Position numbers and translations under genes: made by a program
Part shown: positions 9,349 through 21,106 of the stretch, piece after piece
How positions within the stretch are numbered: position 1 is the first letter of the stretch
Layout: the number at the start of each line of letters is the position of its first letter
The notes under the pieces: model-generated
What the model saw: only the letters and a program-made list of their open reading frames with translations
Database searches by the model: none
Told to the model about the DNA's origin: nothing
Source: Chromera velia
Taxonomy: Eukaryota > Sar > Chromeraceae
Assembly (NCBI GenBank): GCA_018398765.1
Contig: JAHBMJ010001014.1
Location: 1,963-36,410, forward strand
Length of the DNA stretch: 34,448 bases
Direction: 5' to 3'

Positions 9349-12300
9349 ATGCATGCCTCGCCCGCCTGTGGAGCGAGGGAGGGCTCCCCTTCCTCTCCTC
9401 TGGTCATCAGGGGGAAGTGGTGCAGGGTCAACCGAAGGACTCTGCCCTACTACCTGAACAGCACAACCTACTGGATGGGCCTGTTGGGCCTGATCGTTGC
9501 CTGGGCCTTTGCGTTTCTGTATCATGGGGGAGTCTTTTGTCATGTCCACGGGTGTCCTGTGGTCTTTTCCTTCTCGCACTCTTCCGACTTCCACTTCTTC
9601 TCCATTCTGCTCAATCTGATCATGTACGCGTACTATCTGCCCACCACTCTTGCGGGTGCGTTTCTGTACCTCCTGGGGTTCCTGAATCCTCACGGAATGG
9701 AGGCCCACAAAAAGGTGGACTGGCGGAAGGTAGCACAGGCCTTCACGCTGCCTCCCGGTGCGTGTCGGTGGAAGCAGAGGCACAGAAGGATGATCTTCAG
9801 AGTCGTCACAAAAGGAAGGGACGCCGAGCTAATCGATGAGGTGCTCAGACACAACCTCCCGATCCTCCACGGGTTCATGAACGACGGCGTGCTCTTCTCC
9901 CCCGTGATTGAAATTGTGACTGACCTGAGCCTCCCAAACTTCGACCACTTGCACGCACTGGGCCACAGTCTTGGCGTCTTAGTGCGTCAGATGGTTGTCC
10001 CTCCCGACTACCGAACACCCCGTGGGTCCAAGTTCAAGGCACCTGCCCTTCACTACGCAAATGTGGTCGGGTTCCATCCCGTCTACGTTCAGACTGAAGA
10101 AGCAGGCATCGAAACGCTCAAGCAAACAGACAGAAGGGAGCAGAGAGGCGAGGAGAGAAGAGAGAGGAGATTCAGAGAAAGACCTTCAGGAGGTGAGGGG
10201 GGGACTGGTGCCGCATTGGCGGTGTTGGATTTCCCCTTCAACAGCACCAGCAACAACAGCACAGACAGAGGAGCATCCGAAGTGGATCCGTGGGGGGACG
10301 AACCAATCTCCCCCCAGTCACCCCTCCCGATCCCCCCCCCTGCTCTCAGAGGCCATGCAGAACTTCCTTTCCACTACCCCCCCCAGGCTCCTGCTCCTCT
10401 CCCGAACACAGCCCCAAATCCCATCCACTCCCCTGTGGGGGGGGGGNNNNNNNNNNNNNGGGGGGGGGGGGGGTCCATCTGCCCCCCCGTCATGGAGACG
10501 GATCTGATCATCCACTTAGACGAAGAGACCAAATTGACCGGTCAGTCCGTGGGTGGCTGGGAAGACACGCATTGTGTTCCGTTCTCGATGGCTTGGTTGG
10601 TTGATTCAGTCCGTTTGCTTCTTTTTTGTTTTCTTCGTTTCCTAGGAGTTGCCAGTCGGTCACGTCCCTGAAATGACCCCTTTTTGAAGATGAGTCTCGA
10701 CACCGTCTGGTCTCTTTTGTCCCCCGTGTCGAAAAGAATTGGTTGGCCGAAGAGAACCGAACGAAGAGGAACGTCTGTGATAATCCTGTGCCCTTTATAA
10801 GCTTCGCTTCCCACCTTCGTTCCCTCCCACGTGCACCAGATCACTTTAGTGCTTCTGCCTACTCTGTCCCTTTATGTTTCGTTCGCTTGTGAGGTTAAGA
10901 GAACCGATGGACACTGCTTTAATTTCCAGACAACACAATCATACACTGCACTGCATGCAACGCAACACACTTTAATGGTCTGCGTGCATGGACGTGCAGG
11001 TGAGGCCATCCAGGGCATCATGTGCTTCTACGCGGACTCATTCTCGAAGGCGCAGAATCGAAACAAGAAGAAACAGCAGCAGAAGGAAAACACACAACGG
11101 AAAAGACCGAGGGAGGGCAGAACAGGCAGAGAGAAAGAGAGGGAGAGAGGCAGATTAAGCTGTTGCCCTGCCCGCAGGCCCTGGGGACAAAAACGGGACG
11201 GCAGGAGGGGGAGAGACAGAGGGGTAAGAGACGGCGCCTCCCTTTCACCCAACAACAGACGAAGCCCCATGCAGGTTCCGAGATCCTCTTGGGACTCTGC
11301 GTCCCCTTCTCCTGCTGGTCGGGTGCTTGACAGAGAGAGAGAGACGGAGACGCTGATAGAGGAGGGGCTTCTTCTGCCTCAAACTAGTCAGCAGACAACC
11401 TCCCTCTCCTCATCTAAGGGGGGGAAATCGTGCAAAGGCGAATCGGCACAGGCGGGGGGGTTTGATGTGGTTGGTCAGGGGGTGATTGTGTACGGTCACG
11501 AGACCCCCACCTTCCTCCCGGCCACTTTGGCTGACTCCACTCGCGTGACTGACGACTACGCCCGTTTCCGTCTTTTTTTTTCCATCACTGGCAGGGCTCT
11601 GCAGGGCATGAAAGGTTCTTATGTCTGCGTGCCTGCGTGGATGGAGAAGGATCCTAATGAGGCCTCCTCCTGCAGTGGGATCGGGTTACCCGATCGAGAC
11701 GGGGAGTCAGAAGAGGAGGGTGTGGGGTTTGACGTTGGGGAAGACAACTCCATCACAGAAGATGCCGCATTCGGTCTTCTACTGATGCAGAAAGGCATCA
11801 AAGTTGGGTTTGTCCGTGGTGTGATGATGGAAAAGTCGCCCTATTGTTGGGACGATTTCATCAAACAACGTTCTCGATGGATCCAGGGACTCTGGAAAGT
11901 TGCGCTCTCCTCAGATCCAAGATTGCCCCTCTCCTCCCGCCTCTGTCTCCTCTTGGCTGTCTACCTTTTCTCTGTACTCCCTGTGAACCTCCTCATGGCC
12001 CCGCTCATGTGGCTCGCACCCCGCAGCTGGACTGTGCTGATCTTCGGCAGTCTCACACACAGTCTGGTGATGTGGGGGTATGCCTTCGGTGCCCTCCACA
12101 ACATCCGCCTCCCCCCTGCCTCCTCGTTAGCAGACTCAGCCGCGAACATCTTTTGGAAGGGCGCGCTAGTGCTTGTGTGCTGTGGCCTCTCGCCTGTGTG
12201 GTTGTACTTTGAGGCCGCGAGAATTGCACACGCAGCATGGACTTGGAGCACTAGGTCGAGGGGGTTCCATGTAATCCAAAAGAGTACTTATCGGCAGAGG

Positions 12301-13326
12301 GAGCAGGAAGAAGAGCAGGCAACGACAGACACGGGGGCAGAGGAATCGAGAGAAAGTGGACAGTCAGTAGGGGAAGAAGGAGATGCGTCCTCCTCGTTGA
12401 GTGGAACAAACATGAAAAGTGAGATAGAGGGAGAGGTGTCTGTTCGGTCGGGAGGACCAACTCCAGAAAGACAGTCAAACCCTTTGACTCTTTCCTTTTC
12501 TTCCCTTTCCCTTTCGTTTTCGATGCCCCTGCCTCCCCAACTAAACATCAACCTCCCCTCCCTCTCGTCACTTCCCCGTTTCCTCAAAAAGCTCTCAGGC
12601 GCCTCGTCAGGGGCCCAGAGTGGGACGACACAAGAGGGAGAAGGAGGTACGCGTGATGACCTCTTCATCTCCTCAGACAGAGACAGTGACTCCCCGTCCT
12701 CCTCTGCGTGGACTTCCTCTTCTTCCTCAGGATCTTCGTCTGTCCTTCTGCCCTGTGCAAAGAGGGAGAAGAAACAAACAAAGAGGGAGAACGAGTCTGT
12801 TCCCGACCTTCGCACCACAAACGCAAACAGAAGCAGGAGAGCCGAAATAGACCTCCCTGGAAAGAAGGAAGAGAGCGTGGAGGAAAAAGAAGCGCCCGAC
12901 GCAGCTGTCCCTTTCCCAGACGAGAGGGGCCCCTGGATGGACAGTCTGTCTGAGTCTGAATCAGAATCAGAGGCCGACTCGGAGACGGAGTCAAGGTGTG
13001 GGGTAGAAGAACAGGAAGAGGATGAAGAAGAGCAGCTAGAAATGACCCTGCAGAGCGCGGGAGTGCGACTCGACAGACAGTCCTTCTCGGAAGGTCGCGT
13101 CGTCATTTCTTCTTCTGCCTGTCCCTCTCCAGACAACAGAAAGAAAGACTGCAACAGAGAGAGGAACGGTGGGGGGGAGAGGGAACCGGAAGAGAGGGGG
13201 GGCCCGAACGTTCTTCAGATTCCTCCCGGGGCACCTCTCCGTTCCGATTCTTTCGACTTCGACCTCAACCTCGCAGACAAATGGGGACAGCCTCAGGGCC
13301 CTCCGCATCCTTCTCCCTCCCTCTGA
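9349..13326 (+). CDS. Egghead-type GT2 glycosyltransferase (beta-mannosyltransferase-like) with long inserts
   Basis: Two exons, 9349-10540 and 11000-13326, join in frame (ACC-G|GT) across donor GTCAGT and acceptor TGCAG, giving about 1172 residues. The order of motifs follows the egghead/BRE-3 beta-1,4-mannosyltransferase family: two N-terminal membrane segments, FRVVTKG, VIEIVTD, VPPDYRTPRGSKFKAPALHY, IIHLDEETKLTGEAIQGI (acidic motif at Asp391), GQGVIVYG, TLADSTRVTDDYARFRL, GSYVCVPA, SITEDAAF (Asp652), EKSPYCWDDFIKQRSRW (QRSRW at 687-691), then C-terminal membrane segments ending FHVIQKS. Animal members transfer mannose from GDP-mannose onto a glycolipid at Golgi/ER membranes; the donor and acceptor here are unproven. 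Low-complexity inserts interrupt the domain before HLDEE (about 10120-10490) and after GIMCFYADSF (about 11040-11450). About 340 Ser/Glu-rich residues follow the domain. Undetected introns inside the inserts are possible. The first insert contains a gap of Ns. Confidence 0.87.
10437..10473. other. Assembly gap (13 N) inside a poly-G run
   Basis: Thirteen undetermined bases at 10447-10459 are flanked by 10 G on the left and 14 G on the right. In the glycosyltransferase frame this encodes a glycine run within the first insert. The frame is the same on both sides, but the true length of the gap is unknown, so this could be chance. Confidence 0.95.
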
Positions 13327-15373
13327 GTGACTGGTCATTCATGCAAACGCACACACAATTAAACAGACACACAGAACGAGCCATCGTCATGCACCCCTTC
13401 TTTCTGATCTAATTCATCGGCAATCGGAGTAAAGGCAAACGAGAAGAAGGAAAACCAACAAGGAAAGACACGCAGCCACTGTAAAAGTCAGAGAAAATCA
13501 AGTGACAAGAAAGTTCCTTCCGACTGTCGAGAACATGAAAAAAAGAAAAGAGCACTAATGGAGTCAATCAAAGCATCAGTTAGAGGAAAGGAATGACGAC
13601 AGACGAAATCAATCAGCGAAAACGAATTAATGGAAGGACACAACCAATCTCCGGTGAGACTGGTTTTCATTCCATGCACCCGTCCATCAATCCGACAAAA
13701 AAACAGAACATGCAAAAGCAAAAAGAATGAACTGTCGGGACGTCAAGCAGCCACAAATTCTTGCAGGCATGCTTAAACGGACTGGCGGTTTTCTGAAAAC
13801 GGCACTAACGCACAAGCAATTACTTCCAGCTTGCACTGATCAACTCGAAAGAAACACAGGTCGATGCGAATTGAGGGATCCTGTCCCCAAGCGATGCAAT
13901 TTGAAGCGAATTTAAGATCGAGCGTCTTCAGGAAGTGCACGATCGAGGTTTCCCTCCCGCACGGCATCGATTGAACTGGTGCAACATGCAGGCGCTGCCT
14001 CTCGTTTCATGTAGATCATCGATCGACAATGAATGATTCGCCAAATAATGCACACGTACTGAAATGTTCGGACCGTCAACCTGCCAGTTTGCTGAACCCT
14101 GGTCATTGCCAGTGATTGGCCTGCATGAGCTCGGCCTCGTTCTAGCAGACCGTCGACCTGCATGTGGCAGACTCGTGACACTGCATTGACACTTTGTTAT
14201 TGTTGTTCCAATTTGGAACAATTTTGAAATATTTTCTTTCTATGTCAAAAACTTGGTGTACAAACTTTAAGCTAGATACTAAGGAAATATACTAAAATAT
14301 CAACTATAGAATGATGATGATGATGATGTTGATTAAACCCGGCAGCCATCGTGTCCCAATGGCAGAGGGCAGTCTGCGTATATATGCATTGTTAGCCTAG
14401 GGGCGTAAAAGCTCCCTCAGAAAGGCCATACTGAATCAACCAGAAACTAGTAACCCCTTCAAGAGGAGAATATCAATTGAAAAATTGAAATGAAGATTCA
14501 ATACCACATCAAATCTAGTATCAAATATGCATGATCCTAAAATTAATCATTGAGCTTGCATTAGAGCTTGCATCATGTATATAAGTTAATAACCTCATAC
14601 TACACTTATAATTGATATAAGTTCTATGTTAATTGCTAGCTATGTTGGTATCTATAGGTTGGTATACCTAGGTTGCTAGCTAGGTTGATACGATGATATA
14701 TTGAAGACTCTGCACGCTGGCGTACATGTCTTTCACTTCACTTGAATCAATGACTTCCCATATCATCATCATCTATCATTTCATTCATATTGATTGATAG
14801 AATTTGCATGCTGCATGCAATGCCATACATCATGTATACCGTGAATGTTCCTTGCATGTTTCTTCTTAGGTCACTTCTGATAGATCGAGCAGGCCAAACG
14901 AAGTGCATGATCGAATATGCATGCATGTACATTACTTGCTTTTTGTTTAATTCACCCATTGATATACACACTGCGTATCTTGCGTGCGGCCGATCGAATG
15001 CAGATAGATGATTGATTTGTTCATTTTCAGACAGAGGCGAAATTCATTCAGAGAATGCATGCGAGTTGACTGCATGGATTCTTCAAGGACAGAGAGGAGC
15101 CTCAGGCTGAGAGGTCACCACCGCATGACAAGCAGAATTAAGAAGACCAAACGAGTAAGTAAGTACAAAGAAAGAGAGAACCTGAATTCAGTCGACCGAT
15201 CAATCCATGTAAGGGAAAAGAGGAGAGGCGAGGACCGCTAGGAGAGGATTGAATGTACAAAAGAGAAAGAGGATCCATCGGCTGATCGACCCAAACATGT
15301 GCATACACGAGGAAAGGAGCATTAAGGTGGTTCCACTGCATTAATTCTGACTGCTAAGAGAATACACACAGAC
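13327..15373. other. Intergenic region, AT-rich centre
   Basis: Beyond the glycosyltransferase stop there is no convincing gene. ORFs of 60-97 codons at 13488-14221 overlap on both strands and have no domain. At 14204-14220 an inverted repeat TGTTCCAA-T-TTGGAACA occurs. About 14220-14720 is AT-rich, with an (ATG)n stretch at 14310-14330 and repeated GCTAGCTA/TAGGTTG elements near 14630-14690. The segment 14335-14460 (from AAACCCGGCAGCCATCG to GGGCGTAAAAGCTCCCTCAG) has a structured, repeat-element look that I cannot assign. Confidence 0.4.
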
Positions 15374-16091
15374 ATGGGTAGGCAGGCGAGGCGACGCGGC
15401 GTTCCTTCTTGCAAGAAGACTCTTTTTCTTCTCCTTCTCTTGTTGTCGTTGCCCGTGCGCTCAACATCCTCCCATCGATCCCTCTGTCCGATCCCATGCA
15501 GACAGACAGGCTCGTTTTGGCCTTTCAGGACCGACGGTGCAACCATTGCGGGCGTAAGTGTGACTGACTAGCGGCCTCGTTAGATTGATGAGGGAGAGCG
15601 TGTTGAACGGCTTGCTTAATTTGTTGTCTTCAGTACGTTTGCGTCGATCCCTCTTTCTTTTCTTTTCTTTTCTTTTGGACAGGCGCGTCTTTCTTTCGTT
15701 TGGTTCGCTTATTTCCTTCTTGCGTGTCATTCTCTCTCTCTCTCTCTTTCTCGCGAGGAGCTGAAAGGAAGGAAAGAAGGAGCCCTCTTTGGAGCTCCAT
15801 CCATCAATCAATGAATCGTTCGAGCCTTCCTCTTTTTGTGATTGATTGCCTGAAAGGATGGTTGGTCTTCTCCTCCCTCTCGCTTCTGTTTGAATGGTTT
15901 TGGGGCTGTACGTTCACAGGGGGAAGGAGACAAAGAGAGAGGTCAGCAGTCGAAATGGAATTTACGGACACAGAAATGGATGCGGATACAGGGACCTCAT
16001 TCTTTCTTCACGCAACACAAACACATTGAAGGGTGGAGGGAGGGAAAATGTGCAGACTGACTTAAAGAAACATTGGGCACGCACAGCATGA
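15374..16091 (+). CDS. Possible small secreted protein, two exons (weak)
   Basis: An ATG at 15374 opens a basic N-terminus followed by a hydrophobic core (KKTLFLLLLLLSLPVRSTSS) that looks like a signal peptide. The ORF reaches a strong donor GTAAGT at 15553. Joining 15552 to 15920, after an acceptor CACAG, keeps the frame and stays open to TGA at 16089-16091, predicting 116 residues. The acceptor is not the TGCAG form of the better genes, the intron is CT/TTTTC-repeat-rich, and no domain is recognisable. It may be an untranslated region or a chance ORF; I include it because of the signal-like segment and the donor. Confidence 0.22.
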
Positions 16092-16383
16092 AGCGATTCA
16101 TTCCACATCCCCTCCCTGCATGCCCCCATGCTCATTCACTCACTCACTTGCGGCCTCTCTACACAACTTGTTTAATGTTACCCTTCCTTCTCCTCTCCAT
16201 GCAATTAAGTGAAGGTCCACATACCCCTTTCCCCACCCACCACGCCCCACCACCCCAAGAGAAGAGAAGAGAAGATCCCTGAGGGAGGCATCACTCCACT
16301 CCCTGTCAATTTCTTTTTTTTCTCGTCTTTCTTGGTGAGAGAGGGCAAGCGAATGACTCAACTAGCTAGCGTCTCTCTTTCCC

Positions 16384-18028
16384 TCAATATCCGTACCCCA
16401 CCATCCCCCCATAGGCAGGCATGCCTCCTGCGTACGTTGCGGGCATTCCTCCGTAAGGGTAGGAGCCAGACATAATCATGGGCTGCTGATGGGCGGACAT
16501 CGTCATGGGCTGCTGCTGCATGGCCATGGGCTGCATTCCCACTCCCCCCCAGGTGCCGAATCCCGGCTGCATCATCTGCTGCGGCTGCACCATGGGCTGT
16601 TGCTGCATGGATTGGAATCCCGGCTGCATTCCCATGGGCCCCATTCCTGTTCCCATACCTGCCATGGGCTGCTGCTGCATGGCCATGGGTTGCTGCTGCT
16701 GTGTCATCATTCCTCCTCTTCCGAGTCCCCTCTGCTTGACCTGGGGGCCTTCGTACTCGAGGAAGTTGGTGCGGGGGAGGTTGGCGCCGTCTCCGCCGTC
16801 GAAGAGCCACTCAGTGGGGGGGGTCCTGTGACGGGCCACTGCATGCAGCCAGCCATACGGACGGACAGAAAAAGGGAAGGAGAGAGAGGGAGGGAGAGAA
16901 AGCATGGGTGGGTCTGTCAGTTGGGAGTGAGTGAGAAGTATGAGCAGAGAGAAAGATGATGGTTTCCTCAGACAAGTTCGCAGGGCGTTTGAAGACTTGC
17001 AATTCGAGATGTTGCAAACAGAGAAGAGAAAAGGCTGACAGATGGATGGATGTTGATCAGATGGCCGGCTGCAGTGCCTATCTTGAATCGAAGATCGAAT
17101 TGCGTGATAGGCGGATTGGGAGAAAGCAGTTAACTGAATGACGAAACACAACAGTCCTCTGAAGAACGCACATGAAGGAGGGCATGTATTGCCTAACTAA
17201 CTGTTGCTGACCAAGGGTGAGTTCGAGAGTCTTCATCTTGGTGGCGAATCTGGTCTCGTCCATGAACCCTCCTGACATCATGCTGTTCTCCGTCACAAAC
17301 TGCATGCAGAACTGGCATTTGTTGGAGTCTGCCGCACAGCCTGCGCAGAGCCTCTGGAGAATATTTCCCTCCTTGTCCTTCACCAACACGGGCGCCCTGC
17401 CCCATGCACCGAATGCCATCCGTTCTCTCTGAATGTCCTCCTTGATTTTCAACCAGGGGACTGGGCAGATGTTCACATTGCACGCGCAGCAGGGCACAGT
17501 GGTGTCGTGGTTGTGGTAGGGGCCGCCAACCTTCTCTGCGTAGATGACGGTGGTCGCAAGAATTCCTGCACAGAAGATTCGGAGACAATGGAAGACGTGT
17601 ATGGAGCGGGACGGAGCGTTTACGGCCCGCGCAAGTGTTGTGAAGGTCAGTCGAAACTTCGAATACTTACTGTCGAGGTCGGACTCGAAAGTGGCAAGGG
17701 TTGGGAGGATATCCTTGCATCCCTGGCAGAGAGGGAGTGCGCTCATGATCTTCTCCTTTGAGAGGACCATCATCACCGGGTTCGGGTAGCACGCGCTCTC
17801 TCCGCAGTCGTGACAGTGCTGTCCTCCGCAAACGCTGATAACAGCTGTCTTACCTCCGGTTTCAGTTTCCTGGGTCTTGGTGCCTCCAAAGCAGCTTTTT
17901 GACGTTTTAGCCGGCATGGGGAGCCCCACCAGCTTGTTGTAGCAGCATTCGCATGCCATCATTCCCTTTTGCGGCTGGTCCTGCTTGAAAGTGCCGGCTG
18001 TCGCCACGGATCTCTGCATTGGCATCAT
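16384..18028 (-). CDS. Cysteine-rich, probably zinc-binding protein with Q/M/G/Y-rich tail
   Basis: Three exons in transcript order: 18028-17671, 17565-17212 and 16838-16384, giving 388 residues. Donors are GTAAGT and GTCAGC; both acceptors end in TGCAG; one base is carried over at each join and the frame is restored exactly. Residues 26-206 hold ordered Cys/His clusters: C26, C28, C29; HCHDC at 71-75; CQGC at 101-104; CCAC at 145-148 plus C153; CAGC at 193-196; CQFC at 203-206. This spacing suggests structural zinc sites, an inference. The last exon starts near ARHRTPPTEWLF, then becomes a tail of QQQPM repeats mixed with Gly, Met and Tyr, ending YGGMVGYGY, like the low-complexity tails of RNA-binding or condensate-forming proteins. 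I do not recognise the family. It is divergent from DNAL1 and convergent with the glycosyltransferase. Confidence 0.72.
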
Positions 18029-18754
18029 CTTGTGGTATATCGATATATGTACGTGTTGTTCGACAGAGAAAGAGTGTACACGGACTTCGACTGTGTCGTT
18101 CAGGTTTCTGGAGCTTTTTCAGAGGGTCTATTCCTTTACAGGTAATTGTCAACGTAGCAGAAGAATCCAGAAGAGGTGTTGGGGAGTTCTGAAGCAAGCC
18201 TTGATTCCATTGCTGCATGCAGGACGCATTCGTTCTTGAGAGATCCGTGCGACTGGCACATGCTCAGTGAAATCGTTGAATTAAGTGCCCCGCAAAAGGG
18301 CCAAATTTGGGACAAAATAGACGTAAGTGCCACACACACGCACACTTCGGGGCCATTTGGTCACGGGGCCCACCGCGGGCCCGAATTTAACTCACGTACG
18401 CCCGTGCATCTGCGTGCTCAAAATGTGCATAATGCCGGGGCCTTTCGGGCCATGGATGATCATGGATGCATCAAATGAACTTACATATATAATTGGTCAG
18501 TGATGACGGACGAGATCGAGACCAATCTACAATCTTCGTACGTCACTGTGTTCATTCCTGGGCAGCACTCGATCTCCCTTAAATTGCTTACATCAGAGCC
18601 CTCCTTTCTTGCACGAGGGCAGCCTGTCCCGTTTCATTGCAGCCGCAGAAGCCGAACAACAGTTGCGTACCACAGCATATCTCTTTAGCCAAGCTCACGT
18701 GGGTGAGGTTGTTGTTCTTGTCTTTGGTGTATCGAGTTCAGCAGGGAGGGCAAC
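18029..18754. other. Divergent intergenic region with GC palindromes
   Basis: It lies between the starts of the cysteine-rich gene and DNAL1, so it should include both promoters and leaders. A GC-rich stretch at about 18350-18455 contains two GGGCCC palindromes (18366-18371 and 18377-18382) and GGCC-TTTC-GGGCC near 18439-18451. ORFs at 18176-18478 and 18500-18688 have no domain. A 5' untranslated exon for DNAL1 could be present. Confidence 0.4.
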
Positions 18755-20523
18755 ATGACGAGTTGTGCGAAGGCCATCCAGATGTGGGAGGAGAAGACCG
18801 AAAAGGTCGCAGCAGAGGCAGACGAGGTAAAGCTGATCTGTCAGGTCCCTCCCATCACAAAAATGGACGCTGCGTTGAACACTCTGGTGAACTGCAAGAA
18901 ACTCTCTCTGTCGACCAACTCGATCGATAAGATCATCAACCTTCCGAACCTCAGTCAGTCATCAGGGAATTGATCAGTGAGCAATCTTACCTTATGCCTT
19001 TTCTTCACACCGTACGCATCAGTTTTCCTTCAGGCTCATGAAATTCTTCTGTTCATCAGGATATACACACGCGCGTTCTCGGACCCTGGCATGCCCATAC
19101 ACTGCCCAGAAAGAGAAATCTGTTGCTGTGGATTGTATGCGTGCCTCTTCACTTCCTTGCCTGCTCATTCCTTGCACCCTTGCCCCTTTCTCTGTTTCTT
19201 TTTCTTCCCCCCCCTTTCTTCTTTCCGACTTTCCTTCTGTCCTCTTTCCGGTTTTTCCTGCCCTCCCTGCTTCCTTTCCTGCCTCCCCCCCTTGCTTCCT
19301 TCCTTCCTTGCTTCATTCCTTCCTCTTTTTCTTCCTTCCTTGCTTCCTTCCTTCCTTCCTTCCTTCCTTGCCTTCTTTCTTCACTCCACAGTTCCTTACC
19401 TCCCTCCTCTTTTTCTTTTCTCGCTTTCCTTTCTGCTTCAGTCCCTCATTCTTTCCTGTGCGTCAGTGCACGCACGCACATGCCCATACATTCGTTGTGC
19501 TTCTCTGAGTCTGCCTGCAGAGAACCTGGAGATTCTCTCTCTAGGACGGAATGTGATCAAAAAAATCGCAGGGTTGGATGAGATCGGGGCCACCTTGCGA
19601 GAGCTGTGGATCTCCTACAACCTGATCGACAAACTCGATGGCCTTTCGCCCTGTGTGAAGTTGCAAGTGCTCTTCATGAGCAACAACAAGATCAAAAACT
19701 GGGAAGAGATCGAGAAATTGGTCGGTTGGTTGGCTGCCTATATGCCGCTCCTTCCTTCCTTAAATTCGGACCCTAGATTTCCTTCTGATCCTTGATTCAA
19801 GATATTCGGGACAGCCCATGCGAATTCTTCGGTGACCTTAGATCGCCTGTTTGGGCTTTGTGTGGTTTTTCGTCAATATCTTGCACAGAATGGTGTGTCT
19901 GAACGTAGAGGACCATCTTCTGTCTCCATTCCTCACTCCCTCCCTCCCTGCCTACCTTGAATGAAGGGCAGAAGAAAATAAACAAAAGAGGAGAGAGAGA
20001 GAGAGAGAGAGATTACATCGGACTCGACATTCAAACGCGAAGGCTCAGAACACATAGAAAGAAGCACATCTATCTGCTGTCTATCTGCCTGCAGGCCTCC
20101 CTGCCCGAGCTCCAGAACGTTCTCTTCATCGGAAACCCAATCTATGACGGTTTCTCGAAAGTCAGTCGAAGTTAGGAAGGAACAGGATGAACTGTCTGAT
20201 TCTTCTCTCTCTCTCTCTCTCTCTCTCTCTTCCTTTCTTCCTTCCTTCCTTCCTTCCTTCCTTCCTTCCATTCCTTCCGTGATACCCTTTTTTTCTTTCT
20301 TCTCTGAGTCAGTTGCTTCTTCCGATGCTTCTGCTCTCCTTTCTTTTCGTCGTCGGCCGTGTACATGTCCTAGCGCACAATTTTGTGCGTCTGGCTGCTT
20401 TGTGATGGCCTATCCCTTCTTTTCCTTCCTTTTCTTTTTCTTCTTTCTGCACATCCGAATGCAATCCTCGAACCGTGCCTCCCTGAAGATGTTACCACAC
20501 ACACGCACACACACCGACACACG

Positions 20524-20564
<41 letters not shown>

Positions 20565-21075
20565 CCCGCTTCCCCTTTCTTTCATCATCCTTTTTCCCTT
20601 CCCTTGCCTTTCCGTTCCTTGAATCTTCCATGGTGATACATACACACAAACCTGTGTGTCTGTATGAAACTGTGAGTGGTAGAGTGACTGAATGTGTTTC
20701 TGGGTGACTCTGTGAATGAATGTGTGTGAAAGAGAGAATGCGTGAGTGAGTGAGTGCGTGAGTGCAGGAGGACGTGAAACCCAAAGTCGTGAAGAGGCTT
20801 CCCAACATCAAGACACTCGACGGCCAGCTGGTCGGTCGGCCGGCCTTCCCGTCCCTTCTCTTCTCTTTTCATTCTGTGTGTCGGCCTGTCTTCCTGTCAG
20901 TTTGTCTTGTCTGGAGTACCTCAAGACAAAGAGGAAAAAAAAAAAAAAGCAATCTGTCAGTCTCTCCCTGCCTGGCTCTCTCTGTCAGAAAGGAAGCCCC
21001 CATCTTCACTCAAAGTAAAAGGAAGGAGATGGAATAGAAAAGGGAAGAAGAACAAGAAGAGGAGGAAGAAAAACA

Positions 21076-21106
<31 letters not shown>

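Noticed and set aside
8941-9783. 280-codon minus-strand ORF
   Set aside because: It is antisense to the start of the glycosyltransferase and crosses the divergent intergenic region; no domain or signal is seen.
12288-13154. 288-codon minus-strand ORF
   Set aside because: It is antisense to the Ser/Glu-rich tail of the glycosyltransferase; the plus frame continues from a conserved domain and has the better claim.
19038-19581. Ser/Phe/Leu/Pro-rich plus-strand ORFs of about 150 codons
   Set aside because: They cover the pyrimidine tract in DNAL1 intron 1; the DNAL1 splice frame excludes them.
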